In this document: in pieces, positions 1 to 7,726 of the stretch | Numbering within the stretch: the stretch's first letter is position 1 | How the letters are laid out: every line of letters starts with the position of its first letter | Notes under the pieces: generated by a model | Database searches by the model: none | The model's input: only the letters and a program-made list of their open reading frames with translations | Told to the model about the DNA's origin: nothing | Assembly: GCF_900156055.1 (NCBI RefSeq) | Contig: NZ_FTMQ01000004.1 | Coordinates: forward strand, 248,001-312,000 | Length of the DNA stretch: 64,000 nucleotides | Source: Rhizobium sp. RU33A | GTDB lineage: Bacteria > Pseudomonadota > Alphaproteobacteria > Rhizobiales > Rhizobiaceae | Direction: 5' to 3' | Translations under genes and position numbers: made by a program

Positions 1-1
1 T

Positions 2-541
2 GGCGGCTACAAGGCGCTCGATCAGCTGAAATCCTCTGGCGCCATCAAGGCCTTCGGTCTCGGCGTCAATGAAGTCCCCGCCTGCCTGGAGATGATGGCG
101 GACATCGACATCGACGTCATCCTGATGGCGGGTCGCTATTCGCTGCTTGATCGTTCCGCTGTCGAGGAACTCCTGCCGCTCTGCGAAAAGCGTGGCACCT
201 CGATCACCGCCGGCGGCGTGTTCAATTCCGGTATCCTGGCGACGGGTGCCGTTCCGGGCGCGCATTTCGACTACACCCCCGCAACCGATGAAGTGCTCGG
301 CAAGGTGCGCGCGATGGAAGACCTGGCAAAGCAGGCCGGAAAGCCGCTCGCGCAGTTCGCCATGCAGTTCCCGCTGCACCATCCGGCCGTCGCCTCCGTC
401 ATCATCGGCACAGCGAAACCGGAAAGCCTTCACCGCAACATGGCTCTGACATCAGAGGAACTGCCGGCCACCGCCTTCGCACCCTTCGAGGCGCACACAC
501 TCGTTGCACCGCCGCTCGGCGATGCGCCTGTCAGGGAATAG
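2..541 (+). CDS. Aldo/keto reductase, C-terminal part (likely L-fucose/aldose 1-dehydrogenase type)
   Basis: The frame is open from the first bases of the window, so the N-terminal half lies off the left edge. The visible 179 residues are the second half of an aldo/keto reductase TIM barrel: the strand and loop around 'GVFNSG', then 'QFAMQFPLHHPAVASVIIGTAKPE', which carries the NAD(P)-binding GTAKPE segment typical of D-threo-aldose/L-fucose dehydrogenases. The gene ends 9 bp before a FucU-type mutarotase, so the two are probably cotranscribed. In the non-phosphorylating L-fucose route such an enzyme oxidises the sugar to its lactone. The substrate is inferred from context; another aldose is possible. 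Confidence 0.8.
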   Translation, partial: GGYKALDQLKSSGAIKAFGLGVNEVPACLEMMADIDIDVILMAGRYSLLDRSAVEELLPLCEKRGTSITAGGVFNSGILATGAVPGAHFDYTPATDEVLGKVRAMEDLAKQAGKPLAQFAMQFPLHHPAVASVIIGTAKPESLHRNMALTSEELPATAFAPFEAHTLVAPPLGDAPVRE

Positions 542-550
542 GAGCGCGCC

Positions 551-997
551 ATGCTGAAGGGCATCCACCCTCTGCTCGGACCTGACCTGCTGCACGCCAT
601 CGCCACCATGGGGCATGGCGACGAGATCGTCATTGCCGACGGCAATTTTCCGGCAAGCACAATGGGTCCCCCGGTGATCAGGGCAGACGGCGTCGGCGCC
701 GTCGAAATCCTGGAGGCGATCCTCGCCCACATGCCGCTCGACCAGTTCGTCGAGGATGCGGCCTGGCGCATGCAGGTGGTCGGTGACCCCCACGCGGTCC
801 CGGAAATCTGCGCCGAATTCCAGTCGGTGATCACGAAACTGGCGGGCGACGTCCAGCTCGAAAGCCTCGAGCGCTTCGCCTTTTACGAACGCGCCCAGAC
901 GGCAGCATACATCGTCGCGACCACGGAATTACGGATTTACGGCAACGTCATCCTGAAGAAGGGCGTCGTCTATCCGGAAGAGGTTCACCGGGTCTGA
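551..997 (+). CDS. fucU: RbsD/FucU family sugar mutarotase
   Basis: The 148-residue protein begins 'MLKGIHPLLGPDLLHAIATMGHGDEIVIADGNFPA', the hallmark of the RbsD/FucU family, with the catalytic His in the first segment and a GHGDE loop. Length is normal for FucU (about 140-150). These small cytoplasmic decamers interconvert alpha and beta anomers of L-fucose or related sugars. It directly follows the aldo/keto reductase gene and precedes, after about 190 bp, a CUT2 sugar transporter, which fits delivery of the right anomer to the dehydrogenase. FucU is preferred over RbsD because of the fucose-dehydrogenase-like neighbour; the sugar is not proven. Confidence 0.88.
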   Translation: MLKGIHPLLGPDLLHAIATMGHGDEIVIADGNFPASTMGPPVIRADGVGAVEILEAILAHMPLDQFVEDAAWRMQVVGDPHAVPEICAEFQSVITKLAGDVQLESLERFAFYERAQTAAYIVATTELRIYGNVILKKGVVYPEEVHRV

Positions 998-1062
998 GGA
1001 GCCCCGGGAAGCCCTGGGTTTCAAGGCAAAAGCGAGTTCGGAGGAGCTCATTTTGCCCGCTT

Positions 1063-1083
1063 GCATTCTCCAGAATGCTGGAG
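1063..1083 (+). promoter_or_regulatory. Overlapping inverted repeats upstream of the ABC transporter operon
   Basis: Two mutually exclusive perfect inverted repeats overlap here: GCATTC-N4-GAATGC (1063-1078) and CTCCAG-N4-CTGGAG (1068-1083). They lie between fucU and the transporter operon, just upstream of a second, AT-rich palindrome. They may be an operator or a weak alternative RNA fold; no U-tract follows, so a terminator is unlikely. Confidence 0.35.
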
Positions 1084-1092
1084 TAGCGTGCC

Positions 1093-1114
1093 TCGATAAA
1101 ATGTTTTTTATCGA
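1093..1114 (+). promoter_or_regulatory. Perfect 9+9 palindrome, probable operator of the sugar transporter operon
   Basis: TCGATAAAA, a 4-base spacer (TGTT) and the exact complement TTTTATCGA form a perfect inverted repeat 74 bp upstream of the binding-protein start. Its AT-rich composition stands out from the GC-rich surroundings. Position and symmetry fit a repressor operator of LacI, DeoR or GntR type controlling sugar uptake. The regulator is not in the window. Confidence 0.6.
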
Positions 1115-1187
1115 TAAAGATCGACCCGGTTGCGTTCTGCAGGTCGATCTCACCGGAGGAACAGGACGCGTTGAGAGGAGAACCACA

Positions 1188-2174
1188 ATGACCATTCTGA
1201 AGAGCATGACTCGCCGCGCCCTGATGGGGATCGCCGGCGCTGCAATGATGACGTCGATGATGCCGGCCGCATCCTTCGCCCAGGACGTGACCATTCCGAT
1301 CATCGTCAAGGACACCACGTCCTTCTACTGGCAGATCGTGCTCGCCGGCGCCCGTCAGGCCGGCAAGGACCTCGGCGTCAACGTGCCGGAACTCGGCGCT
1401 CAGTCGGAATCTGACATCAACGGCCAGATCAGCATTCTCGAGAACGCTGTTGCCGGTGCCCCGGCCGCCGTCGTCATCTCGCCGACCGAGTTCAAGGCCC
1501 TCGGCAAGCCGATCGACGAAGCAGCCAAGGCAGTGCCGATCATCGGCATCGACTCCGGTGCGGATTCCCAGGCCTTCACATCGTTCTTGACCACGGACAA
1601 CGTCCAGGGTGGCCGTATCGCCGCTGACGGCCTGGCAGCCGCCATCAAGGCAGCAACCGGCAAGGAAGAAGGCGAAGTCGCCATCATCACCAGCCTGCCG
1701 GGCGTCGGTTCGCTCGATCAGCGCCGCGAAGGCTTCCTCGACCAGATGAAGACCAAGTATCCGGGCATCACCGTCGTCGTTGACCGCTTTGCCGATGGTC
1801 AGGCCACGACCGGCCTGAACATGATGACCGACCTGATCACCGCCAACCCGAACATCGTTGGCGTCTTCGCCTCGAACCTGATCATGGCGCAGGGCGTCGG
1901 CCAGGCGATCGCCGAAAACAAGCTCGGCGACAAGATCAAGGTCATCGGCTTCGACTCGGATGAAAAGACCGTCGGCTTCCTCAAGGAAGGCGTTCTCGCC
2001 GGCCTCGTCGTCCAGGATCCGTACCGCATGGGCTATGACGGCGTGAAGACGGCGCTTGCCGTCTCCAAGGGCGAGAAGGTCGAGACCTTCGTCGACACCG
2101 GCGCGAACCTCGTCACCCAGGCCAACATGGCTGAGCCGAAGATGGATGCCCTTCTGAACCCGAAGGTCAACTGA
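1188..2174 (+). CDS. Periplasmic sugar-binding protein of a CUT2 ABC transporter
   Basis: The frame is open from 1053, but the ATG at 1188 is chosen because a strong GAGAGGAG ribosome-binding site precedes it and a signal peptide then begins at once (MTRRALMGIAGAAMM... cut near ASFAQD). The mature part has the type I periplasmic-binding fold of RbsB-like proteins: 'PIIVKDTTSFYWQIVLAGARQAGKDLGV', 'VVISPTE' and 'VIGFDSDEKTVGFLKEG'. It is the substrate receptor for the ATPase and permease encoded downstream. The first gene of this unit, it sits behind a palindromic operator and is followed by a strong hairpin that may stabilise its message. Neighbouring FucU and dehydrogenases suggest L-fucose or a similar sugar. 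Confidence 0.9.
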   Translation: MTILKSMTRRALMGIAGAAMMTSMMPAASFAQDVTIPIIVKDTTSFYWQIVLAGARQAGKDLGVNVPELGAQSESDINGQISILENAVAGAPAAVVISPTEFKALGKPIDEAAKAVPIIGIDSGADSQAFTSFLTTDNVQGGRIAADGLAAAIKAATGKEEGEVAIITSLPGVGSLDQRREGFLDQMKTKYPGITVVVDRFADGQATTGLNMMTDLITANPNIVGVFASNLIMAQGVGQAIAENKLGDKIKVIGFDSDEKTVGFLKEGVLAGLVVQDPYRMGYDGVKTALAVSKGEKVETFVDTGANLVTQANMAEPKMDALLNPKVN

Positions 2175-2180
2175 TCGAAA

Positions 2181-2216
2181 TTTCGGCACGCGCGGCATCC
2201 GTCGCGCGTGCCGAAA
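2181..2216 (+). other. Intercistronic 14-bp stem hairpin after the binding-protein gene
   Basis: TTTCGGCACGCGCG (2181-2194) pairs perfectly with 2203-2216 around an 8-nt loop. It begins 6 bp after the stop codon and has no U-tract. Such hairpins after binding-protein genes usually protect the upstream mRNA and lower expression of the ATPase and permease genes; that role is inferred. Confidence 0.7.
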
Positions 2217-2274
2217 CGGAAATGGCGGACGCGGGAGGCGTCGGCCGGTTTCCCTGCTTTACGGGAGGAATGAC

Positions 2275-3828
2275 ATGACTTCGCTGCACGATGTGAGCCA
2301 CCGGCATGACGACGCGCCGGAACTTCTGGAGACCGATCGCATCCCGCCAGGAACGCCGATACTCGAGCTCGTGGGCCTGCAGAAGAAGTATGGCGCCGTG
2401 GAGGCTTTGAAGCCCGCGACAGTAAGTTTCCTTGCCGGAGAGATTCACGCCATCGTCGGCGAAAACGGCGCCGGAAAATCTACACTCATCAAGCTCCTGA
2501 CCGGCGTCATTCCGCGCACCTCGGGCGAGATTCGTTGGTGCGGCAAGCCCGTGGCGCTCGCCACCCCGAACGAGGCGATCCAGCGCGGAATCAATGCCGT
2601 GCACCAGGAAGTCGTTCTCTGCTCGCATCTCTCGGTCGCCGCCAACATGTTCCTCGGCGACGAGATGTCGTCCGGCGGCATCATGCGCCAGCGCGCCATG
2701 ACGCAGGCCGCCCAGAACGTCCTCGACGACCTCGGCTTCAATCTTCCCGCCGGCGAAATCCTCGGCAACCTGACGATCGGTCAACAGCAGCTGATCGCCA
2801 CCGCCAAAGCCGCGATGCGCGGTATCCGTTTCATAATCTTCGACGAACCGACCGCCTACCTGACGCGCCAGGAATCCGCCCAGCTCTTCCGACTGATCCG
2901 ACGTCTGCAGTCCGAAGGCGTGACGATCGTCTATATCAGCCACCGGATGGAAGAGGTCTTCGAGCTCGCCGACCGCGTCTCGGTCCTGCGCGACGGCACT
3001 CATGTGGGCACCCGGCTGATCGGCGAGACCAATGATGCCGAACTCATCTCGCTAATGATCAACCGTTCGATCGAGCAGATCTACCACAAGGAAAAGCTGC
3101 CGATCGGCGCCACCATCCTAGAGGCCAAGGGACTTTCCGGTCCGGGTTTCTCGGATGTCTCTCTTTCGGTCCGCTCGGGCGAAATCGTCGGCCTCTACGG
3201 CCTGATCGGTGCCGGTCGCAGCGAATTTGCGCTGGGTCTCTATGGCCGTCACAAACTGACGGCAGGCGAAGTCTTCTGGGACGGCAAGAAGGTCGTCATC
3301 GATATCGAGCGCAAGGCCATGGACCTCGGCATCGCACTCGCCCCCGAGAGCCGGCGCGACCAGGGCCTCTGCCTCAACCTGCCGATCGGCCTCAACATCA
3401 ACCTGCCGGTTTTCGGACGCCTGAGCCGGGGCCTCACCATCAGCCCGAAACTGGAAGCCGGAAACGCCGACAAGCAGATCAACGACCTGAAGATCAAGAC
3501 GCCGACCCGCGCCGTGCTGGCCTCTGCCATGTCCGGCGGCAACCAGCAGAAGATCGTGATCGGCAAGTGGCTGAGCCACGGCGCGCGCCTCTTCATCTTT
3601 GATGAGCCGACCGTCGGCGTCGACGTCGGCACCAAGGCCGAAATCTATCGCCTCTTCGCAGAGCTCCTGAAGCAGGGTGCCGGCATCATCCTGATCTCCT
3701 CCTACCTGCCCGAGGTCTACGAACTCGCCGACCGACTGCACGTCTTCCGTCAGGGCAAACTGGTGGCGAGCCACGACTATCGAAGCGCATCGCATGAAGA
3801 CGTGCTGACCGAGGCGATCGGCGTCTGA
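2275..3828 (+). CDS. Sugar ABC transporter ATP-binding protein, CUT2 family (two ATPase domains)
   Basis: The 517-residue length is normal for RbsA/MglA-type proteins with two fused nucleotide-binding domains. Domain 1 has Walker A GENGAGKST (residues 62-70), a Q-loop, 'LTIGQQQLIATAKA' as a modified signature and 'IIFDEPTAYL'. Domain 2 has the usual degenerate P-loop (GLIGAGRSEF), 'SGGNQQKIVIGKWL' and 'IFDEPTVGVDVG'. It energises sugar import from the inner face of the membrane with the adjacent permease. It starts with ATG after a GGGAGGA ribosome-binding site and lies between the receptor and permease genes of the same operon. Confidence 0.92.
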   Translation: MTSLHDVSHRHDDAPELLETDRIPPGTPILELVGLQKKYGAVEALKPATVSFLAGEIHAIVGENGAGKSTLIKLLTGVIPRTSGEIRWCGKPVALATPNEAIQRGINAVHQEVVLCSHLSVAANMFLGDEMSSGGIMRQRAMTQAAQNVLDDLGFNLPAGEILGNLTIGQQQLIATAKAAMRGIRFIIFDEPTAYLTRQESAQLFRLIRRLQSEGVTIVYISHRMEEVFELADRVSVLRDGTHVGTRLIGETNDAELISLMINRSIEQIYHKEKLPIGATILEAKGLSGPGFSDVSLSVRSGEIVGLYGLIGAGRSEFALGLYGRHKLTAGEVFWDGKKVVIDIERKAMDLGIALAPESRRDQGLCLNLPIGLNINLPVFGRLSRGLTISPKLEAGNADKQINDLKIKTPTRAVLASAMSGGNQQKIVIGKWLSHGARLFIFDEPTVGVDVGTKAEIYRLFAELLKQGAGIILISSYLPEVYELADRLHVFRQGKLVASHDYRSASHEDVLTEAIGV

Positions 3829-3873
3829 GCTGCCGCCAAACAACGACATGAAAAGACGACTGGGAGGACAAAG

Positions 3874-4845
3874 ATGAGCACCGACACCACAGAGACAAAG
3901 GTCGCGCCAAAGAGGGGCATGAGCATCCTCTTCAGCCTCACACTGCTCGGCCTCCTGCTTTTCCTCTGGCTGCTTCTCGGCTTTGCCACCAACAGCTTCT
4001 GGACGCCCAACAACATCAGCAATCTGCTGCGCCAGGGTTCGATGACGGCAATCCTTGCCGTCGGTCAGACCTTCGTCATCATCACCGCCGGCATCGACCT
4101 TTCGGTCGGCGCGGTCGTCGGTTTTGCCAGCGTCATCCTCGCCTGGCTATTGGCTGCGGGGCTGCCGGTCTGGCTGGCGATCATCCTCACCCTCCTGATG
4201 GGTGTGGCGATCGGCAGCTTCCACGCCTTTGGCATCGTCCGCATGGGTCTTCCCGCATTCATCATAACGCTCGCGACGCTCACCTCGCTCCGCGGCATTG
4301 GTCTCTTGATCACCAATGGATCGACCATCTCGATCTCCAACGAGGCCTTTACCAACTTCGCCCGAGCCGACTTCCTTGGTGTGCCCAGCCTGTTCTGGAT
4401 GGTCATCGTCGTCGCCGTGCCGGCCTATGTCTTCCTGCACTTGAGCCGCTGGGGCCGCTATCTCTTCGCGGTCGGCTCGAACAGCGAGGCGGCGCGCCTC
4501 TCCGGCGTCAACGTCAACCGCACGATCTACATGGCCTATATCCTGTCCTCGACCTGTGCGGCCTTCGTCGGCATCCTGCTTGCCTCGCGTATCGGGATCG
4601 GCAACGCCACCCAGGCAGAAGGCTGGGAACTGCAGGCAATCGCCTCCTCGGTCATCGGCGGCACCAGCCTCTTCGGCGCCGTCGGTTCGGTCCAGGGCCC
4701 GCTGCTCGGCGCCTTCATTCTGGCGACGATCAACAACGGCGCCAACCTGATGAACGTCAACTCGTTCTGGCAGCGCATCATCACCGGCGCCCTGATCATC
4801 CTGATCGTCTATTTCGACCAGCTCCGCCGCCGCGGCAGCCGCTGA
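3874..4845 (+). CDS. Sugar ABC transporter permease, CUT2 (RbsC-like)
   Basis: This 323-residue integral membrane protein has roughly ten hydrophobic segments after a short charged N-terminus. It carries the CUT2 permease signatures 'ITAGIDLSVGAVVG' (near residue 70) and 'GGTSLFGAVGSVQGPLLGAFIL' (near residue 270). It forms the homodimeric channel used by the ATPase just upstream. The gene begins 45 bp after the ATPase stop, behind a TGGGAGGA ribosome-binding site, and is followed by a U-tailed hairpin that probably ends or attenuates the operon. Confidence 0.92.
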   Translation: MSTDTTETKVAPKRGMSILFSLTLLGLLLFLWLLLGFATNSFWTPNNISNLLRQGSMTAILAVGQTFVIITAGIDLSVGAVVGFASVILAWLLAAGLPVWLAIILTLLMGVAIGSFHAFGIVRMGLPAFIITLATLTSLRGIGLLITNGSTISISNEAFTNFARADFLGVPSLFWMVIVVAVPAYVFLHLSRWGRYLFAVGSNSEAARLSGVNVNRTIYMAYILSSTCAAFVGILLASRIGIGNATQAEGWELQAIASSVIGGTSLFGAVGSVQGPLLGAFILATINNGANLMNVNSFWQRIITGALIILIVYFDQLRRRGSR

Positions 4846-4859
4846 GAATTTCCCAAGGT

Positions 4860-4891
4860 GGGGGTGCCGCGAATGGCATCCCCTTTTTTTT
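4860..4891 (+). terminator. Rho-independent terminator after the sugar permease
   Basis: GGGGGTGCC (4860-4868) pairs with GGCATCCCC (4875-4883) with one G-U pair, followed by eight T residues. It lies only 36 bp before the zinc dehydrogenase start, so it may work as a partial terminator inside a longer operon. Confidence 0.8.
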
Positions 4892-4926
4892 CGTCAAACC
4901 TTGCCGGGCAGCCGAAAGGAATAAGC

Positions 4927-5943
4927 ATGAAGGCCGCATTGTGTGTTGAACCGGGCCGTCTCGAGATCGTCGATCGCGATCCGCCGCCGCGTCCAAAAAC
5001 AGGCGAAGCCCGCATCGCCATCAGCCATGTCGGCATCTGCGGGACGGACTATCATATCTTCGAAGGCAAGCACCCCTTCCTGGAATACCCGCGCATCATG
5101 GGCCATGAGATCTCGGCGACCGTCGTGGAGGCGGGTGAAGGCGTCGACTTGGGCGCCGGCACGAAGGTCATCGTCAATCCCTATGTCGCCTGCGGCACCT
5201 GCATCGCTTGCCGCAAGGACAAGCCAAACTGCTGCACCAATATTCGCGTGCTCGGTGTCCATACCGATGGGGCAATGTGCGAGGAGATCACGGTCCCTGC
5301 CGTCAACCTTTATCCCGCTGACGACCTGTCCCCGGAAGCCGCAGCCACCGTCGAATTTCTGGCGATCGGCGCCCATGCCGTTCGTCGCTCTATGGCGCCC
5401 TCGGGATCAAGAGCACTGGTCGTTGGCGCAGGCCCGATCGGGCTTGGCACGGCGATATTCGCCCGCATTGCCGGACACGACGTGACCCTGCTCGACACCA
5501 GCAGCGAGCGCCTGTCGATGGCAGCCGATCGCCTGGGCTTCACATCAAAGCTAATCGCCGATGACAGTCTCGAGTCCGAGGTCGCGGACTTGACCGGGGG
5601 AGACGGCTTCGACGTCGTCTTCGACGCCACCGGCTATCGCCCCTCGATGGAACGCGCCTTCCGCTTTGTCGCCCATGGCGGAAGCCTCGTGCTGGTCAGC
5701 GTGGTCAAGGAGGACATCACATTCTCCGACCCGGAATTCCACAAGCGCGAGATGATGCTGATCGGCAGCCGCAACGCGACCCGCGTCGACTTCGATCATG
5801 TCCGCAAATCGATCGCGGATGGCCTCGTGCCGATCGACCAGCTGATCACGCATCGCACCACGCTTGCGGATCTTGCGGAGGATCTGCCGCGCTGGGCGCG
5901 GGAGAAATCCGGCCTCATTAAGGCTCTGATCCAGATCGGCTGA
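4927..5943 (+). CDS. Zinc-dependent alcohol dehydrogenase (sugar/aldonate dehydrogenase of the MDR family)
   Basis: The ATG at 4927 is chosen over the open frame from 4858 because it follows a GAAAGGAATA ribosome-binding site and begins the family-typical 'MKAALCVEPG'. The 338 residues include catalytic zinc ligands C38, H60 and E61, structural zinc cysteines C89, C92, C95 and C103, and a Rossmann motif (VVGAGPIGLG near 165). It resembles the L-galactonate/L-fuconate-type dehydrogenases of medium-chain reductases. Its position behind a CUT2 transporter, FucU and an aldo/keto reductase suggests oxidation of a hydroxy-sugar or sugar acid. The exact substrate cannot be read from sequence. Confidence 0.85.
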   Translation: MKAALCVEPGRLEIVDRDPPPRPKTGEARIAISHVGICGTDYHIFEGKHPFLEYPRIMGHEISATVVEAGEGVDLGAGTKVIVNPYVACGTCIACRKDKPNCCTNIRVLGVHTDGAMCEEITVPAVNLYPADDLSPEAAATVEFLAIGAHAVRRSMAPSGSRALVVGAGPIGLGTAIFARIAGHDVTLLDTSSERLSMAADRLGFTSKLIADDSLESEVADLTGGDGFDVVFDATGYRPSMERAFRFVAHGGSLVLVSVVKEDITFSDPEFHKREMMLIGSRNATRVDFDHVRKSIADGLVPIDQLITHRTTLADLAEDLPRWAREKSGLIKALIQIG

Positions 5944-5954
5944 TGGCCGGGACG

Positions 5955-5988
5955 AAAAAAGGCCCGCAGCTCTGTCTGCGGGCCTTTG
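5955..5988. terminator. Bidirectional terminator between convergent genes
   Basis: AAAAAA precedes GGCCCGCAG (5961-5969), which pairs perfectly with CTGCGGGCC (5976-5984), then TTTGT. It separates the dehydrogenase from the convergent esterase and can serve both strands. Confidence 0.85.
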
Positions 5989-6006
5989 TGTTTCGTGTGC
6001 GTGATA

Positions 6007-6615
6007 TCAGTGCTTCTGCAGGAAGGCGGCGATCGCATCGACCTCGCCTTGCGAAACTTCGTGGCCGCCTTGATGCAGGAAGGTCTCTACCTGAGCGCCT
6101 TGCGCCTCGAAATAGGCCGTCAGCCGCTCGGTCAGCGGCAGCGGGCAGATTGGATCTCGCTGGCCGGCAGTCACGAGCACCGCAACATCCGAAAGCCCAG
6201 GCTGTGCCGGTGGATCGAACGGGATCAGCGGATGCATCAGGATCACGCGGTCGAAGAGATCAGGCGCTCCGAACAGAACGGAGGCCAGAATGTTGGCACC
6301 ATTCGAGTAACCGAGCCCATAGATCGGGCGATCCGGGTTCTTTTGCTTGTGAGCGCGGATAAAGGCCGCCATCTGGACCGTCCTCTCTGCGAGATCGGCC
6401 ATGTCATAGACACCTTCGCCGGTGCGCTTGAAAAAGCGCGCAGCGCCGTATTCCGATACGTCGCCGCGTGGCGAGACAATGCCGGCTTCCGGCAGGATCT
6501 GCTTCACCAACCCCGGAAACTGATGTTCATCTCCACCGGTGCCATGGAAGGTGAAGACCAGCGGTGCGGCACCCTCTGGTGCCTGGTAGAGGTGGATGTA
6601 GCTGTCGAGTGCCAT
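6007..6615 (-). CDS. Alpha/beta hydrolase, MhqD-like phospholipase/carboxylesterase family
   Basis: The ATG at 6615 is chosen because GGAGGAAAGC lies just upstream on the minus strand; a longer frame would need a GTG inside that site. The 202 residues hold a complete serine hydrolase triad: S104 in GYSNG, D154 in 'GQRDPICP' and H185 in 'HQGGHE'. 'FTFHGTGGDE' forms the oxyanion loop. It follows the ring-cleaving dioxygenase gene in the same direction. The same enzyme pair occurs in the Bacillus mhq loci for quinone and methylhydroquinone detoxification, so this esterase probably acts on a ring-cleavage product. That role is inferred from the pairing. Confidence 0.82.
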   Translation of the reverse strand: MALDSYIHLYQAPEGAAPLVFTFHGTGGDEHQFPGLVKQILPEAGIVSPRGDVSEYGAARFFKRTGEGVYDMADLAERTVQMAAFIRAHKQKNPDRPIYGLGYSNGANILASVLFGAPDLFDRVILMHPLIPFDPPAQPGLSDVAVLVTAGQRDPICPLPLTERLTAYFEAQGAQVETFLHQGGHEVSQGEVDAIAAFLQKH

Positions 6616-6670
6616 GATGCTTTCCTCCACAAGAGGGGGCGACGCCGTCAGTCATCGCCCCGCTATGCGA

Positions 6671-7603
6671 TTAGTCCTTGATCGGGGTCAGATGGGCTTC
6701 GATCTGCGAGCGATACTGCTGGTAGCGGGTCGGCAGCTTCAGCGCCTCGCCGAGATGAGCGGTATCTTCGTCACGGTTGAAGCCAGGTTCGTTCGTGGCG
6801 ATTTCGAACAGCACACCACCCGGCGTGCGGAAATAGATCGCCCAGAAGTAATCACGGTCGATGACCGGCGTCACCTGGTACCCCGTGTCGAGCAGCGCTT
6901 TGCGCACTTCGAGCTGTGCCGCACGGTCTTCCACGGCAAAGGCGACGTGGTGCACCGAACCTGCACCCTGCTGGGCATACGATGCGCCCGGCAGTACTTC
7001 GAGATCGATATAGTCGGCGCCATTGCCGCCGGTGACCGCATAGCGAACGAAGTCACCCTGTTTGTCGACCGGCTGGTAGCCCATGAACTTCAGGAGTTCG
7101 CCGGTCGCACCTTCGTCGCGCAACCGCATGGTCACGCCGCGGAAACCATGAACACCTTCCGAAACGCCAACCGGACCGCCAGCGAAGGGCACGCGGCTGT
7201 CGCCATCGACTTCGGCAAGGGCAAAGCCATCGCCATCGGGACCGGCGAAACGCAGGCGGTCTTCACCGAAGAGCGAATAGGAGCCAACCTCCTTCACGCC
7301 TTCCTTCGACAGGCGCTCCTGCCAGAAGCCGAGCGTGCCCTTTGGCACAGAGAAGACGGTCTCCGACACTTCACCTGCGCCACGACCGCCCTTGCCCATA
7401 TTGGCGAAGGGGAAATAGGTCATGACCGAGCCGGCATTGCCGACTTCGTCGCCGTAATAGAGGTGGTAGACATCGGGCGCGTCGAAGTTGACGGTCTTTT
7501 TGACCCGGCGAAGGCCAAGCGTCTTGGTGAAGAAGTCGTTGTTTTCTTGGGCATCCGCGGCCATCGAGGTAACGTGATGCAGGCCTTTGATCTGGGTAAG
7601 CAT
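6671..7603 (-). CDS. Ring-cleaving dioxygenase, MhqO/MhqA-like (vicinal oxygen chelate fold)
   Basis: The 310-residue protein has two glyoxalase/VOC modules. The first opens with 'IKGLHHVTSMAAD' (metal-ligand His near residue 9). The second carries 'SVHHVAFAVED' and 'PGGVLFEIATNEPGF', which provide the other His and Glu ligands. Length and motifs match the extradiol-type dioxygenases linked to hydroquinone resistance. An AAAGGATC ribosome-binding site precedes ATG 7603. The gene is divergent from a LysR regulator across 123 bp and heads a two-gene unit with the esterase. The substrate is likely an aromatic diol or quinol. Confidence 0.85.
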   Translation of the reverse strand: MLTQIKGLHHVTSMAADAQENNDFFTKTLGLRRVKKTVNFDAPDVYHLYYGDEVGNAGSVMTYFPFANMGKGGRGAGEVSETVFSVPKGTLGFWQERLSKEGVKEVGSYSLFGEDRLRFAGPDGDGFALAEVDGDSRVPFAGGPVGVSEGVHGFRGVTMRLRDEGATGELLKFMGYQPVDKQGDFVRYAVTGGNGADYIDLEVLPGASYAQQGAGSVHHVAFAVEDRAAQLEVRKALLDTGYQVTPVIDRDYFWAIYFRTPGGVLFEIATNEPGFNRDEDTAHLGEALKLPTRYQQYRSQIEAHLTPIKD

Positions 7604-7687
7604 GGCTCTGATCCTTTCCCGGCAGTCGCGCCGGTCTTGTTCTGTTGGACGGAATATGGGCCATGGCTTTTCTGTTGTGAACAGTTG

Positions 7688-7704
7688 TAATATTGCGGAT
7701 ATTA
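7688..7704 (+). promoter_or_regulatory. LysR-type binding site in the divergent promoter region
   Basis: TAATAT-N5-ATATTA is a perfect inverted repeat with T and A at the outer positions of the T-N11-A type. It lies 23 bp before the LysR start and 85 bp before the divergent dioxygenase start. It is the only strong symmetric element in this AT-rich gap, so it likely serves autoregulation and control of the dioxygenase-esterase unit. Confidence 0.65.
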
Positions 7705-7726
7705 TTTCACTGGGAGCAATAATCCG

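Noticed and set aside
948-2198. 416-residue minus-strand frame opposite the sugar-binding protein
   Set aside because: It is antisense to a clear periplasmic binding protein with signal peptide, and is rich in His/Asp/Arg as expected of a GC-rich shadow frame.
6614-7690. 358-residue plus-strand frame opposite the ring-cleaving dioxygenase
   Set aside because: The minus-strand VOC dioxygenase is clear; the plus frame has no motif and would run through the divergent promoter.
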